Source: Eudromia elegans (lineage: Eukaryota; Chordata; Aves; Tinamiformes; Tinamidae). From it: a DNA stretch of 64,000 nt. The position numbers were made by a program, and so were the translations under genes. The stretch covers positions 1-64,000 of the forward strand of contig PTEX01000480.1 of the NCBI GenBank assembly GCA_003342815.1, written 5' to 3'. Shown one piece after another: positions 25,731-39,500 of the stretch (positions are counted from its first letter, which is position 1; every line of letters starts with the position of its first letter). Under the pieces are notes generated by a model that was not told the origin of the DNA, did no database searches, and worked only from the letters and a program-made list of their open reading frames with translations.

Positions 25731-26974
25731 CGTGCACACGAACGTGGGAGTCTCATTTTCCTTTGAGGTGATCTTGCTGGAGATTCAGGCTCTCCCCTGC
25801 ACTTTAGATGAGTCACTGGAAGAACATTCCTGAAAACCTGTCAAAGAGACTTTACATTAAGGGGAAAAGCAGCAAGAGTGAAGTGCTTTTCTCGGGGCCT
25901 GTTTTAAGTCCTGAAACTAATTAATTCACACTTTCCCAAAAGAAATGCTTGACAAAACACACAGTTCAGCTGAGTTCACGATGTGAAAGAGAACATCAAA
26001 AATAGAAAACTGCACCTCTCCTTTGGTCTACGTTTCTTCTTAGCAGCAAATTCCAGAATAAAACTTTTTTTTTTTCCCTTAAATAAAATCCACTGGCTCA
26101 CACCCTGCCTTTTTACTCAGACCACTGATTTTCCCGAGTTCAGTGACAGTGAAAATCCTGTGAAAGTACTCTAGGTTCTGTACTGTTGCCTTTAGCAGGA
26201 ATTTGGTTGGAAAAGGCCTGTAATTCTCATCAGGGATGGAGAATATTCGAGTGCAGAGTGAGGATACGCAGAACTGACTCCTCAAGCACAGAGCAGACGT
26301 GTTCAGATACCGGGCTGCTACAAGCATAAGGTGGCTTCACCTGCAGCTAGGACATTGCAGTATCACACCACGTCCCCTTGATGCGAGGGGACACATTAAT
26401 GATTAGGTGGAAGCCGATGCAATCCCATACATTGCTATACATGCAGCTACGTCTACGCTTAGAAGACCCAGCTCTCAGGACAGCCTTTCAAGAGGGACAT
26501 CACCATCTGCAACTGGATCCCATCTTGCGGGCGTGCAGAGCTGCTCCAAAGCAGCTTGTGCCTCACTGGGAGGCCTGGACAGTGAGTGCGAAGCAAAGCA
26601 GGAGGTAAAAAGGAGAGACCCATTCTAATAAATGCTTTAAATTCGGCACTGACAGCCTAGGGAGTTTTCAAGCTACTGACTCATTTTTAGTTAACAAGAT
26701 ACCAGAAACGCATGATCATATATAGCATTTTCTTGGAAAAGCACTGGGTTCTAGCTCTCAGCAGCAGAGTAAACATGGAAATCCTGAGGAGAAGATACCA
26801 GTTGGCTGCTGAACAGATTTGAAAATTAATTATTCTTGTCATTTCTGAGTTCAGCAATGCTCAGCTTACACAGAAGACTCTCTGCAGAAGCAAGGGGTTC
26901 CTGGCCACTACCAGACGTGCACCATTACACACACAGTACCTGCGGCACAGCAGACTAACATGTTGTGCAAGAGA
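25731..26974. other. Non-coding unique DNA, no gene seen
   Basis: Ordinary mixed-composition DNA. No repeat family, exon or RNA gene recognised. Confidence 0.5.
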
Positions 26975-27023
26975 ATAAATATATATATATCTGTATATCT
27001 GTATATATATATATATCTGTATA
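26975..27023. repeat. AT-rich (TA)n with interspersed CTGTATA
   Basis: Alternating TA dinucleotides broken by three CTGTATA words, giving a compound microsatellite of about 49 bases. Confidence 0.85.
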
Positions 27024-30000
27024 GCACAGACCTGCAAGATGTTAGGACAACTGAAAAGATGTAAAGGTTGCTGAGAAGAGTTACGTGGTCGTCTGTAGAA
27101 CCATCTCAACAAATGAAGGAGGCAGGGGAAGGAACAGTCTCAGGTTATTTCATGTTCCTTGATTATTTTATAACAGCATTTTCAATGCATCTTAGAAGTT
27201 GGGAAGGACTCCTTTCATGTCTAATTGCAAGGCTTTCTGAGAAAGCAATCACTACTTAGAGGCATTTTCCAAGGATTTGGCTGTCTTTTGCCTTTGTAAT
27301 ATCAGTCAGTCAGACCACTATTCAGCAATCTGTCTGTAGTCCGGCTCACTTTTTTAACCTCTCACCTAAACCTTTGGATATTATTATCCTTTTCCCTATT
27401 TGTTCATGCCTTGTGAGCACAGATGCTTATTCAGAGGCTGCATTAGCGCTCCCCAAACAAAGAGAAAACATGAAAGGCACAAAGGGTGCAGTTAAACTGA
27501 AAGTCTCCTGGATGAGCTTGGAAGTTATTTGTTATGGAAGGAGAAGCAATCTTTCATGCGCTTTCCCAGGGAGTGGAGGGGAGGCTCTGACGGCAGGTGA
27601 GGAGCTCCTGTGAACATTGTGGCTGGTGGAGAGGCTCCCTGTGTGCACGTTTGAGTGCTTTATCCCTGGGCTGCGGCACTACAAAGACGCACGCTGAGCA
27701 GTGGCATTCTCACCATGCCAGTCACTCCTCCTGGCTCAGAGGAGCAGTGGAGCCAGCCCAGCATCCCTGCAGCGTGCGGGCGCACGCCCGGCCTCCGGGC
27801 ATGGCTGGTGTGCACAACACCCCCGGCCACCACGGCCACTCGCAGCAGGAGGGCTGAGCTGCAGGGCGTGAGGGGGCAGGATCTCCCCATGCTCAGGTCA
27901 GCCCCACACCGCACGGTCTACAGGGCTGCACAGGGAGTTGCAGCAGGACAAGCCCCTCATGGATGCACAACGTGAGATCCAGCAAGCGAGGACATGTTCT
28001 CCATCCCTCATACCATACCCTCGTCACGGACCTCCTGGGAGTAAACACACAGCAACTGTGACCTTTGGAATCTCATCTTGCATGGAGCAACAGTTCTCTC
28101 TGATCACACAGCTATTAACTGTTTCACACTAAACACATTCCTGCAGCAGTCAGTGGGAGTTGGACACAGTGGCTCCACCATACAGACTGCTGTGCTCCAG
28201 CTGTTCCTGCGGTGCCAATCCTAGAAATACCCTCCATGTAGACCAGTCATCACCAAGGCCTTAAAGAGAAGGCTGAAAATACTTCTCAAAGCATTTCAAA
28301 ACCTCGTGCTCTGTCTGCATCAGAAATACAGCCCAGGAATTAAGAGCAGATCTCTGGGCATGTTCTCACTTCTCATCTCTGCAGAAGAACCTGGAGACCA
28401 CTTTCAGTTAAGGTATGGTCAGTGATGTCACCTTTTAGCAAATGCAAACTATCTCCTATCAGAGGCACAGTCACTAGCCCATATTGGATTCATAACTATA
28501 TCCCCAGTGCCTACTGCAGCATGGCACTGTCCTCACCTCAGTCTCTACATGGGAGCAAGAAGCACTTGGCCACTGAACCCAGGTCTGACCATTTCAGTGT
28601 CCTGATCCACAGAGGTGATGATGGGGGGGGATTTTTCTTCTGCTGAGGTAATGATGAACCACTGTGGATCACAGCTACCGTCTCATCACCCTTGCTGTAC
28701 ATTGTACCATAACAGATTAGGTTGGATTGTAAGAACCATAACTTTTCTAGCTCCAACTTTCAGAAGGAGCTAGAGATGACAGAACAAAATAAGCAGCAAA
28801 GAAGACACAGGAATCAGCAGAACGGTAAACTCACACTGCAGATAGTCTTTGCACAAGAACCACGGTTTGATCTCTGTTATCAGAGAGCATCCTCCTACCA
28901 CGCTGCTACAGGGCACTGCATCAGTCAGCAGCCTCTGGGCACTTCCCTTTCATCTGCCAAATGGATGCCAGATCAGCTGCACAAGGCGTCACACGCATTC
29001 CTGCCACAAAAACTATGTCTGGTATCTGCGATATCACTGCTGTATTGTCTACACATAGTATATTGCTGACAATTAGGCTCTTATACATACAAGTTCAGAA
29101 AGCCAAAACATAAGACGTTCTTATGAGAATAAGCCCAGCTCCACAGAGCATTGCTGGTTTAGATCAGATGAGGGTCTAACAATTCTCCTGCCGTTCTCCG
29201 TCACCAGCTTATTAGGTTTCCTGATCACAAAATCACACAGCAAGAATAACTGCTCCAGGAGGAACATCCCTAGAGACAGTCCTTGCCATCAGATTGCTGT
29301 TCATTAATTGTACTTTTAGAGGCCTGCTGTTGTAAAGCCAGAAGAAAGACTCCATTTCTGCTCAAGAACTTTTGTTTCTTGTTTACCTCTTCATTTCAAT
29401 TTTGGAAGAAGACAGAGCCTTCTGATTTGTGCTCTAAGTAGAAACCAGAACAAGGCTCCTGCGGGCCTGGGGCTCATGGGGAGCTGTGTTAGAAGCTGTG
29501 GCAGTGAGAAGTGCTCTAATGTACAGCAAATGTCGCTCCATACCTCCTGCATGAGACGAGCACCAAAACAGGCTACTCCAGCTTTGAGCTCTAGTCTCTT
29601 GTCCTTTAGCTAAGGCTAGATTCTGAGACCTCTTCCTTTTTCATGAACAGCTTCCTGATTTGTGAGGAAACCTTAGCCTGGCAGATCTTGGTCAGCTTTA
29701 CCAGTTACACTGAGGTTCACAGGTGGTAGATCTGGTTCAGAAGCTGAAATAACACTAGGCAGCAGAACTACAGGTACAAGGAAAAGAAGTGCCCAGTGAT
29801 ATTGTGATAAATGAAAACCTTCAGACATGAGGCATGAAAAATTTGAACCAGAAGTTCATAACAGATGTGGAGCATGAGAAATTTTGACCACTGGAGCTCC
29901 ATAAAATCCAACAGCCCTAGTGTTGCCACTGCTTAATTTCATAGCTCATTTCTCCCTTTGTTGCAATTCCTTAGTCAAAGCATACTACAAAATCTTTTTC

Positions 30001-30817
30001 TTTTTTTTCTTCTTTTTCAAAGTCCATCGAGGGCTTCACAGGGACCAAAATCCAGGCCACGCAGCTCAGGGGGAGAAAGTCTGACCAGACCTGGCATGGC
30101 TGGTTCTGGTGAGTGCTTAGTTGAGCAAGATCTGCGGGTAGCTCTCCATTTATATTAGTGTCATCCTTCACCTTGATGAGAACTAAAAATAAAGTGCTGC
30201 AATAATCAACTAGATTGACTAAGACAGATGCAGCTTTTAACATGTGTACTGTAATTAACTTACACCAGGCTAGAAAGCTCTATCTCACTCTCTTCCCACA
30301 GTGGAGGAAGTTTGGATTTCTAATAATAGGAGCTGGTAACACATGTTGAATTACAGAGTAATCAAAGTTGATTTTGGCACAAATAACCCAGATTTGTTGT
30401 GCTTCCATTTAATCTCCGAGTCTGACAGGCTCTCATTTCCCAGTGAATCTCCTTTGCTCTTAGATCCTTCTAGATTTCTCTCTGGCATGAGGCTGAAGAA
30501 AAATTCTTCACACTGGGAAGGGAGGATGCCTTGCTCTGACCGCCCTCTCCACAGTGTATGTGCCGACTTACTCTCACCTGCCATATGGTTTGCACGCAGT
30601 AGTTAGCAACCCTATCCATAGGCACTGTGGCTAATCTGGATGCATGTCGTGTGTGCACACCCACACAAAAGCTGGTGCCTCTATAAGCTCTGCTCTTCAG
30701 GCAGGGTGGCCTTTCCTGAACTGTCGCGTATGGGATTACATGGCACTGTCTGAGCAGCAGATGAAAGATGCTTCCCCATCCTCTTCCACTTTCCCAGCTC
30801 ACATGTATGCAGTAGCA
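27024..30817. other. Non-coding DNA with a small GC-rich patch
   Basis: Mostly unique DNA. A patch at about 27640-27930 is clearly more GC- and CpG-rich than its surroundings, with open frames on both strands, but no splice or protein evidence links it to a gene. Nothing else is recognised. Confidence 0.45.
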
Positions 30818-31085
30818 TTCATAGAATCAAGAAGGCTTAAGGTTGGAAGGGACCTCTAGAGGTCATCTAGTCCAACCCCCCCTGCACACACAGGGTCACC
30901 TTCAGCATGTGGCACAGGGTGATGTTCAGGTGGGTTTGGAAGATCTCCAGAGAAGGAGACTCCACCACCTCTCTGGGCAGCCTGTTCCAGGGCTCTGTCA
31001 CCCTCACTGCTAAGAAATTCTTCCTCAAGTTCCAGTGGAACTTTTGGTGCGTCAATTTGTGGCCATTTCCTCTAGTTCTCATCCC
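30818..31085 (-). mobile_element. CR1 LINE fragment, 3' end
   Basis: Read on the minus strand it encodes the extreme C-terminus of CR1 ORF2 (HKLTHQKFHWNLRKNF, then WNRLPREVVESPSLEIFQT), followed by the usual CR1 3' untranslated segment with GGTTGGACTAGATGACC-type sequence and the terminal ATTCTATGA tail near 30818. It is 5' truncated, as most CR1 copies are, and cannot move. The retained tail and readable peptide suggest moderate age. Confidence 0.93.
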
Positions 31086-34000
31086 CGTATGAGTCGTACT
31101 TCTGCACATTAAAAAAGCATTCCCACAACAATATTTGGGCATTGCTTCTGTCTGCGTTTGTGTAGGCACTTGCTACACACCCTCAGTGTTGAAGGGGTAT
31201 CTATAAGGTAACAAAGTACTTCTGCAGTGAGCCAGGAGCAGATTCACACGGACAGCCCTTGGTTGCAAACGCTGCAGCTCTCAAAGCCTGCTCTTGACAA
31301 GTGTCTTGCATGAAGACTTCAGCACACGTGCACAGGGTGCTGTGCACACAGATCTGAAAGCTCACAAGCTGCTGAACCTCCACAGTCGTCACGTTTGGGG
31401 TATATGCAACTTTGCAGACCTGCTGGGGTCAGGCAACACCTTCAAACCTCACATAAGAGTTCTTCAAAGTGCCAACTGAAAGTGAGCAACAGAGAGTTTA
31501 ATTCAGATGCAGCTGAAGAATCACAACTTGTTTTTTGCCTGTTTGTATCTTTTTGGGATGCCAGAGAGGTAATTTTGGCCATGTCTACATTGCATAGTAC
31601 TGATCTGAATTCCCTACTGCCAGGTACAATCTGCCTCTGACTCCTGTGGAAGTAAAAAGAGCGCTGGGTCCACCAGGCAAACAGAGCCTTGGCCATTCTC
31701 ACTGACCACTCTAATGTGGACTCAATTTCATCCTTGAATTTACTTTATTACAAGATCTGGGCCATCCCCAGCCACTGATCTGTTATTTATTCATTGTGTT
31801 TCGCTATTGTGCAATGCAATGGTCACTCACAGCACACACGTGGTGCTGAGAGTAGACAGTGTAAGAGGACTACATGGAATAAGTGTAGCTTTCTTTCTGA
31901 TGCATCGAACAAGGAAGAGGCAGAAAAACATCCATGTAATGGGAGAAGGGGACATTCCCAAAAGACATGTAAAGGCTGTTTGCACGTTAACTGAACAAGC
32001 CCTGCAGAGGTAACTGTCCTTTATGACTTTCCTCTCTATCTGTTGAGCTTCCTAATGAGGACACGTGACTGCTTCACTCCCTTGTCACTTCAGTTCAGCA
32101 GATATAAATCAGTTTTGCGCCTGTATGCTCAGTGCAGAAACGGCAGCAAGGGGGAGGTCGTGTCCCTGACACCCCCTGATACCGCGATCCAGTTACTTGC
32201 TTCACTGCACTTGGACATGTCTGTGGAAGACGGGTTTAGCAACAGGGTCTGAGCACTCCTGAACAGTGAAGGGCATGAAAACTACATGGAAGTGCAAGTT
32301 TTTTGCTCATCCATAGCAGGAAGTAAATGGGTTGAATGCAATGGTTCCCTTCTCTGCTGTAGCCTCTGATCCTCTCTTTGGTAATTCAGTCTGCTGCTGT
32401 CTTTCACCATGATTTCTACTTGCAGGTTTACTCTTCATCACAGACAACTGCTCTGGACTCTGCCCTTACGCACTGTGTTTTTCACAGAAAGAGGAGGCAG
32501 CTGCTTCTTGGGAGATGGGGTAGCCAAGGAGTTAGAGAACAAAGTAGAGCAACAGGCAAAGAATGTCCCTACAGCACGGTCATAACCCGAGGAGTTGCCA
32601 AGTTGCTTTGATTTGCAGATCTCAAGAATACTTCAAATTAAATAAAAAAACTGGTAGAAGATAAGGAGATCTTGGCACGGGCCAGGTTCCATGGTATAAG
32701 AACTCTATATTGCAAAAAGCACAAAGGGCTGGACACTTCTGAATCCCTCAGGATGCTTCCCAGCAGTGCTAGTCCCGGGCAGCAAGGGACCAGCATTTGC
32801 TGTACCGCAGTTACATGCGTGATTTTCAAAGGTTTATATTTCAGGCAAATCAAAGCAACTTTTCATCCAAATTTCATGCAAAGGCTTATCTAGGATAGAT
32901 CTATAATGGAAAAGTAACTCTTTCCGCTCTTTACCTATCCAGAAGAGAGGACCAACATTTCAGTTTACTTGAACACCCGCACAATTTAACATCCATCCAT
33001 GTACTTCAAGACTTTCTTATGAGCCAGCTACTTTTATAACCTCATTGCTAGTGACAGAAAGTTAGTAAAGTTGACAGGATAGCACATTTCCATTTATGTT
33101 AGACCCCATTTTCTCCTTGATGACCAAAAGCAGCATGGAAACCCTGTTCTGCCTAGACCAGAGTGTTTATGGGATAGGCAGGATGACTGGATGGCTCCAG
33201 ATGACATCAACAGCAAGTCACAGCTCACAGGCCATGGAAATACAGTGAGAGCTGAGAAAATTCTGCTAGGGTTGAAAATCAGGACAAGGATAGGCTGGAC
33301 TCCAGCAAATTCTGTGTACCCAGAAACCAAGGTCTCGGTGTATGCACTAACAGGAGGGTTAAGTACAAACCCCCGCCAGGTTGAAACAGGACAAGGTGTT
33401 TCTCAGGCCTGCAGCATGGAAATCTCAAACTCTGCTGCTCGCATGAGTTTCCAGCAGGGAGGGGAAAAGAGCAGAGGACAGCCACATCAGTGATCTTTAC
33501 CACCCGCTCACCTGGGTGTCACTGTAAACCTAGAAACTTTGTTCCCAAGTCACCCTTTATGTCCAAATCACAGCATGTAGCAGCTGTAAACACAACATTT
33601 GGCTGAGCTTCCTGTAATTCCAAGTTCTCAAACCACAGTCAAAGCTACTTCCAGCTAGTTTGATTTTTTAAAAAAAAAAATCTAGCAAACCAGTAAGTTT
33701 CACACAAAATGCAAAGCTGCAAAGCATCAAAGGTTGTTAGGAGGTTGGTGAACTTTAGTGCTGCCTTTGATGAAAATGGTCTGAGTTTCAAGTGTGTAAT
33801 GAAACCCCAAATCATTCAAGTTTCACATGGTTGCAAATATTTCCCACAGTTGTGATCAAAGGTGTATTCAGCAGGGAAGAAGCTTTGATTCTGCTGTACA
33901 GGGGATGTGCTGAAAATTTCAAAGCCAGGCCTTGGGATTTAGATGAGCGCTTTCTTGCTGGGAGTGATTCAGCTAAACTTAGCAATGCTCAGGAGGAAGC

Positions 34001-35611
34001 TACATGAAGATGACACGTGTGGATTACTCTGTTACCCCAAACCACCTTATCCAGGCCCATTCCACCTCTGCATGCTGATACAGGAGGCGTTATGCCTCCC
34101 TACATATCGGTTTCAAATGCTCTTCCCTGACTCCGTTCTGCCAGCTGCTGATGTTGCCACTCCATAGTGCAGCACTTCAGAAGCAAAGATCCAGTGTACA
34201 TCAAGCTAGAGGCATTAAAGCATCTGGACTGATTTCTGACCCACACTGCACTAGACAGATGACAAAGCAACCATGGCACAGCTGGGGGAGGCTGTGGCAG
34301 GGTCCCCCCACCATGCAGCATCTCCTTTGCCTGCGAGAAATAGAAGAGCAGCAGCATCTTCATTGAGCTCAGAGACTAGACCCAAATCCTCCCCCCAGCC
34401 GGAGGCATATGTAAATGCCTAGTTTTAATACCATTGCCTTGCTGCGAAATCGTCATTTGTGGCAAAGATTTCCATAGCAACAGACTGATCTCACTAGCAG
34501 GACTGTGGTCCCCTCGGAAGAGCAAGTGGAAGGAGGGAATACGGGAGGCACAGCACCTCACAAAACACTATGGAGAAGCAGATACTCTGCGTATGTAAAT
34601 ACACTCACCAGGCTTCTGCGTCTCAAAGTAAAAGGTTATTCAGTGTGAAAACTGCAGAGGATGATGCTAGTGCACCAGACTGAACTGGAGGAGACAGAGT
34701 CTGTGAAAATCCCGTCTCCATACCTTGACTTGCCCATGCATAGCACAGGAATCATTATGCAGGAATTCTTATCCAGACACCTTGCCTGCGCTAAGAGTTT
34801 TCCTCTTGCAGGTACCTTTTGGTTATATCAGCCTTCCAGCTACAGGTGTGCTAAAGAATAAGTTTTCCATGGTGTTGCCAGAGGTTTGCTTAGTCCCCAA
34901 ATCACCTTGCTGTCCTACTTCTCCAAAGGCAGTGGCTAGCAACACTAACCTACAAGACAATTCCATAATCAACCACAGATTAATCAGTGCTTTGATTTTG
35001 CCTTTAAACCCTTGGTTACTTGGCACTGCAGACATGGAATACGTTGTTAGATCCATTTCTGAGCACACAATGTTATTCCTAAGAAATACCCGTTTTACAA
35101 GCAGCATCACATATTACAGTTCATTTCTACATCCAGTTTCCCATCAGTGCAAGTAATATACACATGCATTACGTAGCCATCAACTGTTTCATCAGGACAA
35201 CAACTGGCCAGAATGGCCTAGGGCAGCCATTTGGTTTTTAGGAAACTGCAAGTTTCTGTATAATGTGTTTTGCTTCCTGATAATTTTAATATTTTCACTG
35301 AGTTGTTACATTAAGCAGCTTGCTAGGACCTTGCGGTTCTGACTCCTAAATCACATCATTGCAATTTAACTGCAAAGGTAGCAACTTGATTGGCATATTT
35401 CATTTTAATATGTCTAGAGGCATTCATGCAGGAAAGCCTGCACAGGCAGAGCAGCAGCTTTCAGAAAGCAGAGCATTTCCTCCAGTCCACGCAGCAGCCT
35501 GTTTAGTTGTTTTATGGCCCAAATAAGATGCTATTGCCGTAACAGGTTCAAAACCTTAAGTTTTCAGGGGAAAAGTGAACAACAGCCAGCATCATAGAAA
35601 ATTTCTGTACC
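31086..35611. other. Non-coding unique DNA, no gene seen
   Basis: No supportable exon or repeat family. A-rich and T-rich short runs occur (for example near 33665). Open frames are under 110 codons and overlap on both strands. Confidence 0.5.
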
Positions 35612-36545
35612 TTAAGCTTTTGTTGTAAGCTGACTTAGTGCTTGATCCTCCCTCGACCTGCTGGAGACGCTCTGCTTAATGCGCCCCAGGATCCCATTGG
35701 CCTTCTTGGCCACGAGGGCACACTGCTGCCTCATGGTCAACTTATTGTTCACCATGATGCTCAGGTCCCTCTCTGCAGGGCTGCTCTCCAGGAGGTCGGT
35801 CTCCAGCCTGTAGGCATGTCTGGGGTTATTCCTCCCCAGGTGCAGGACCCTACACTTGCCCTCGTTGAATTTCACGAGATTTCTCACCATCCAGTTGTCC
35901 AGTCTTTCTAGGTCCCTCTGGATGGCAGCGCAGCCCTCTGGACTATCAGCTACTCCTCCCAATTTTGCATCATCAGCAAAATCCCTTCATCCACATCATT
36001 AATGATTAAGTTGCACAGGACCAGATCGAGGACTGACCCCTGGGGGACAGCACTAACCACAGGCCTCCAGCTGGACTCTGCACCACTGATTGATCACCAC
36101 CCTCTGGGCCCTGTCATTCAGCCAATTTCTAATCCACCTCACTATCCACTCATCTAACCCACACTTCTGGAGCTTGCCCAGGAGGATGCTGTGAGGGATG
36201 ATGTCAAAAGCTTTGCTGAAATACAGGTAGACGACATCCACCACAACTCTGCTTTTCCTGTGTTTTCTGTGCAGACCCATATTTTCCCTGACCTTCCTTT
36301 TGTTGTTAATATATCTGAAGAAGCTTTTCTTGGTATTTTTAACATCCCTTGCCAGGTTACATTCCAAACATGCCTTAGCTTTCCTGGTCGCATCTCTGCA
36401 ATCCCTGACAACATTCCTGTATTTCTCCCAAGGGGCCTGTCCTTTTTTCCACATTCTGTATACTGCCTTCTTCTGCTTGAGCATTGCCACAAGGTCCTTG
36501 CTCATCCATGCAGGTCTCCTGCCCCTCCTGCCTAACATATTTTTA
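35612..36545 (-). mobile_element. CR1 LINE fragment, ORF2 with internal deletion
   Basis: Minus-strand reading gives CR1 ORF2 in pieces. The segment before the reverse transcriptase (RRPAWMSKDLVAML to NNKRKVRENMG) comes first. Then motif A, here YLYFSKAFD where CR1 usually has aspartate in YLDFSKAFD, then PQGSVL. Next is the catalytic FADD box near 35966, out of frame with what precedes it, and the C-terminal region ([15 protein letters not shown] to [16 protein letters not shown]). Roughly the first half of the reverse-transcriptase domain is missing between the pre-RT segment and motif A. Frameshifts and loss of the motif A aspartate make it dead. The copy also lacks the CR1 3' end, which is unusual because CR1 normally loses its 5' end. 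Confidence 0.93.
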
Positions 36546-39500
36546 GATCCTTAAGAGGAATGCTACAACATGCAACAGAGCAATTGTGAAGATTAACCAG
36601 AGAGAATACCAAAGCAGAAACTTAAGTTAAAGGGTGCCAAGAAATAACTTATAATCCTCTGAATATGGGAGAACTTTTATTTGCACCCCCTCATAGGGCT
36701 AAGACACTACACAGGACTTATTAACTTACTAGGTCAACTGCTAAGTCTGCAGCAGCCCAAAGCTGCTCTCCCAAGGGCATCCCGAGCACATAACCACCTC
36801 TTCCCACACTCCAGCAATACCACAGGCATCTCAGAATCCAACCTTTTCTTTCTTGTGAGGGTAAATAACCAGCTTCCTACCTGATTTGCTGAATTGGGTG
36901 TTTTCTCCCCTCTTTATGCAAACGAGCAGTTAATTATTTACCAGCCTGCCTGTAATGCTCTAGTTTGCATGCAGGAATTTACAAGATTTATTGAACAAAA
37001 CGGCATTTAAAAAGAAATGCTGCCATAGATATGTCTTCCTTAAAGGAGAATAATTTTTTTTTTCTTCAGAAAGTGGGTAAATTAAGGAATTTCAGAAAAT
37101 GAATTATTTTGTTTACAGTCATCCACCTAAATAAATCATCTCCTGTACTTTCATTCACAGGTTTTGTGATGAAGTCTCATTAGCTGACTAACCTTTGTGA
37201 ATATTTGGATCATGCATTCATCTTGGATTCATAAATGGCTGCCTGAAAAAATAGGAAGGTCAATTGACAACTATGCAATATTAGTGGCCTAAGGAGTACA
37301 TCAGTGAGAAATTAAAATTAAGTCTTATTAGGCTTTTTTTTTTTAACCTGAATTCCTTTTGTATGCATGAAAGTCTCAGGTTTGGTGTGACGGATTGTTT
37401 CATATTGATGGTGGTGGATTGTTTGCATAAAAGTCCATACAAATATAGAAAAAGAGATTTCATTTTTCTATTTCCATTTTTTTTCCAATGGGAAACAATA
37501 TCCCATTTAGAAATAAACTGCTGCTGTGTGTTCCTTAATGTTATTCATTACCAAAGGAATTGTGGCGCTATAAAGCCCGATTCTCATTTTTAGGGGGAAG
37601 TTTGCAGAGCTGGGCATCTCTGAAATGAGAGTCAGAGGCAACAGTTCCCAACCACAACTAGCTAAGCAGTATCTCTCTTAAGCCAAATTCATTTAAGATG
37701 GGTTGAAATGACCCAAAACTGAACTTCAAATAATAAACATATCAATCATTTATTGTTCACCGGAAAACACCTGTATTAATCATGTTCCTCACAACAACCA
37801 CAGAAGGTTTGTTCTTACACTTTCCTCACTGCTTTAAGTATCAGTGTCATTGTACTTGTCATTGAAGACCTGAAATTTCTGAACTTCTCTTTTGTCAGGT
37901 TTTGTCAGGTGCCATTTGATTTCCTTTAAGCTTGTTTTTTGACAAGCAGGGGTGTTCCATAACTGCTAAACAGCAAGTTCAATTGTTACTGCAAAAGATA
38001 AAGTACTTTAATAAAAATTAATTTGTAAATAACAGGAATTTGGCTAGAAATAAAGTTTCTATTTGGGTGGTAATTAAACTAACGAGTTTTGAGCGATGGA
38101 TATGAAGTCTTTGAGCTAAGGTTCAGTGTCTTCTGGTTCTGCTGCCAGTCACTGGCTTTGAAGTAGAAGTTATCATGTGAACTTTGCCTCTCTGGGCTAA
38201 GGAAGTTCAGGAGGAAAATCACAATAGTCTGTTTTGGCCTAAAATACCCAAATAAGCGGTGAATCTGTATGGATTTTTTCAACATTGACATGATTGTCTC
38301 TCTTCTTTTGTGAAAATGAGCTAAGGAAAATCTTGGCAGCAACTGAATCAGCAGAGCAGCTCTTTCTAAAACAAATGTCTGTGGAAAGTACTCTGAGCAA
38401 GAAATGCAATTATTGCAAAGTATTGTCATGCATATTTTTAGGGATGTAATCAATGGAGAGGAATATTTCTTTCCTTTCTGACTGTTGATAGTAGAGTTAC
38501 ATCCCCAGCCCACTCAGTGCCTGGCTCCTGTTCTGACTTTGGGAAGGCTGAAATTACTCTAAATATCGGAGTCACTCTAGACTTCTGTGTAAGTGGAATA
38601 AGACTCATCAAGGAAAGAAAAATGAGCCATGTTTTCCTCTAGTCTCATGATGCAGGAGAAAGATTTGTATATGATCACAGATAAGGACATCCATCTATTT
38701 GAGACATAAGCTCTCCAAAGTGATGAATTAAAGCTGTGACTCAGCCTGCTCTGTAACTGTTTGTTCAGTCTGGTGAGTGGTGGGCCCGAGAGCCCAGAGC
38801 TCTAGACGATGAAAGGACCAATAGCTACTGATATGACATGGGAAAAAAGAACTTTACTGAGCAAAGAAATGATTCCCCTTTGGACGCAATGCAGTGTGTG
38901 ATATGTCACACTGGCTGTCTGACACCCGCTTATCTTTCCTATTTAAGGAATACTCTCTGAATGGAAGAAAAGAATGTAAAAGTCATCCTTAGATGAGGTA
39001 GAAAGAATATAGTGAGTAAAGCAGCTAATACAGCACTTGTGTCAGAAGCCCTGGTATGTTGTGGCCCCACTGCTCATCCCACGACACAGACATCTTTTTC
39101 CTTTGCTTGAATATAGTTAACTTAGTGCCTGGCCGTGGTGTCCAGTGAGTGGGGATGCTTGAGTTAAACCTTTTGGTTGTGTTCACACATAAACGGGGGT
39201 AAAAGAGGCAGCCGCATGAACACCAGTGGGTATTGCATTAGATTGTTAAGGTCTTAATTCAGATTGATGCATTCTTGTAAAATTCTTCAGTGTGATTCAC
39301 AGGCCCTGAGTGCTCAGGTCTGCAGACCCAATGCTCGCTCGTTCTGGGTCCAAACACAGACTTCAAAGTGACCAAGAGCCGAGACGTGCAGTGCCAGGTG
39401 GGTGGCTTTATAAGCAGCTTATCCAGAGCGTACATTGCTCCAGTACAGCAAGATCGGCTCTAAATAAAGCACAGAATAAAGCAAATAAACAGAGCATAAA

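Noticed and set aside
28640..28700. C-box-like ATGATGA suggesting a box C/D snoRNA
   Set aside because: No D box (CTGA) at the right distance and no terminal stem.
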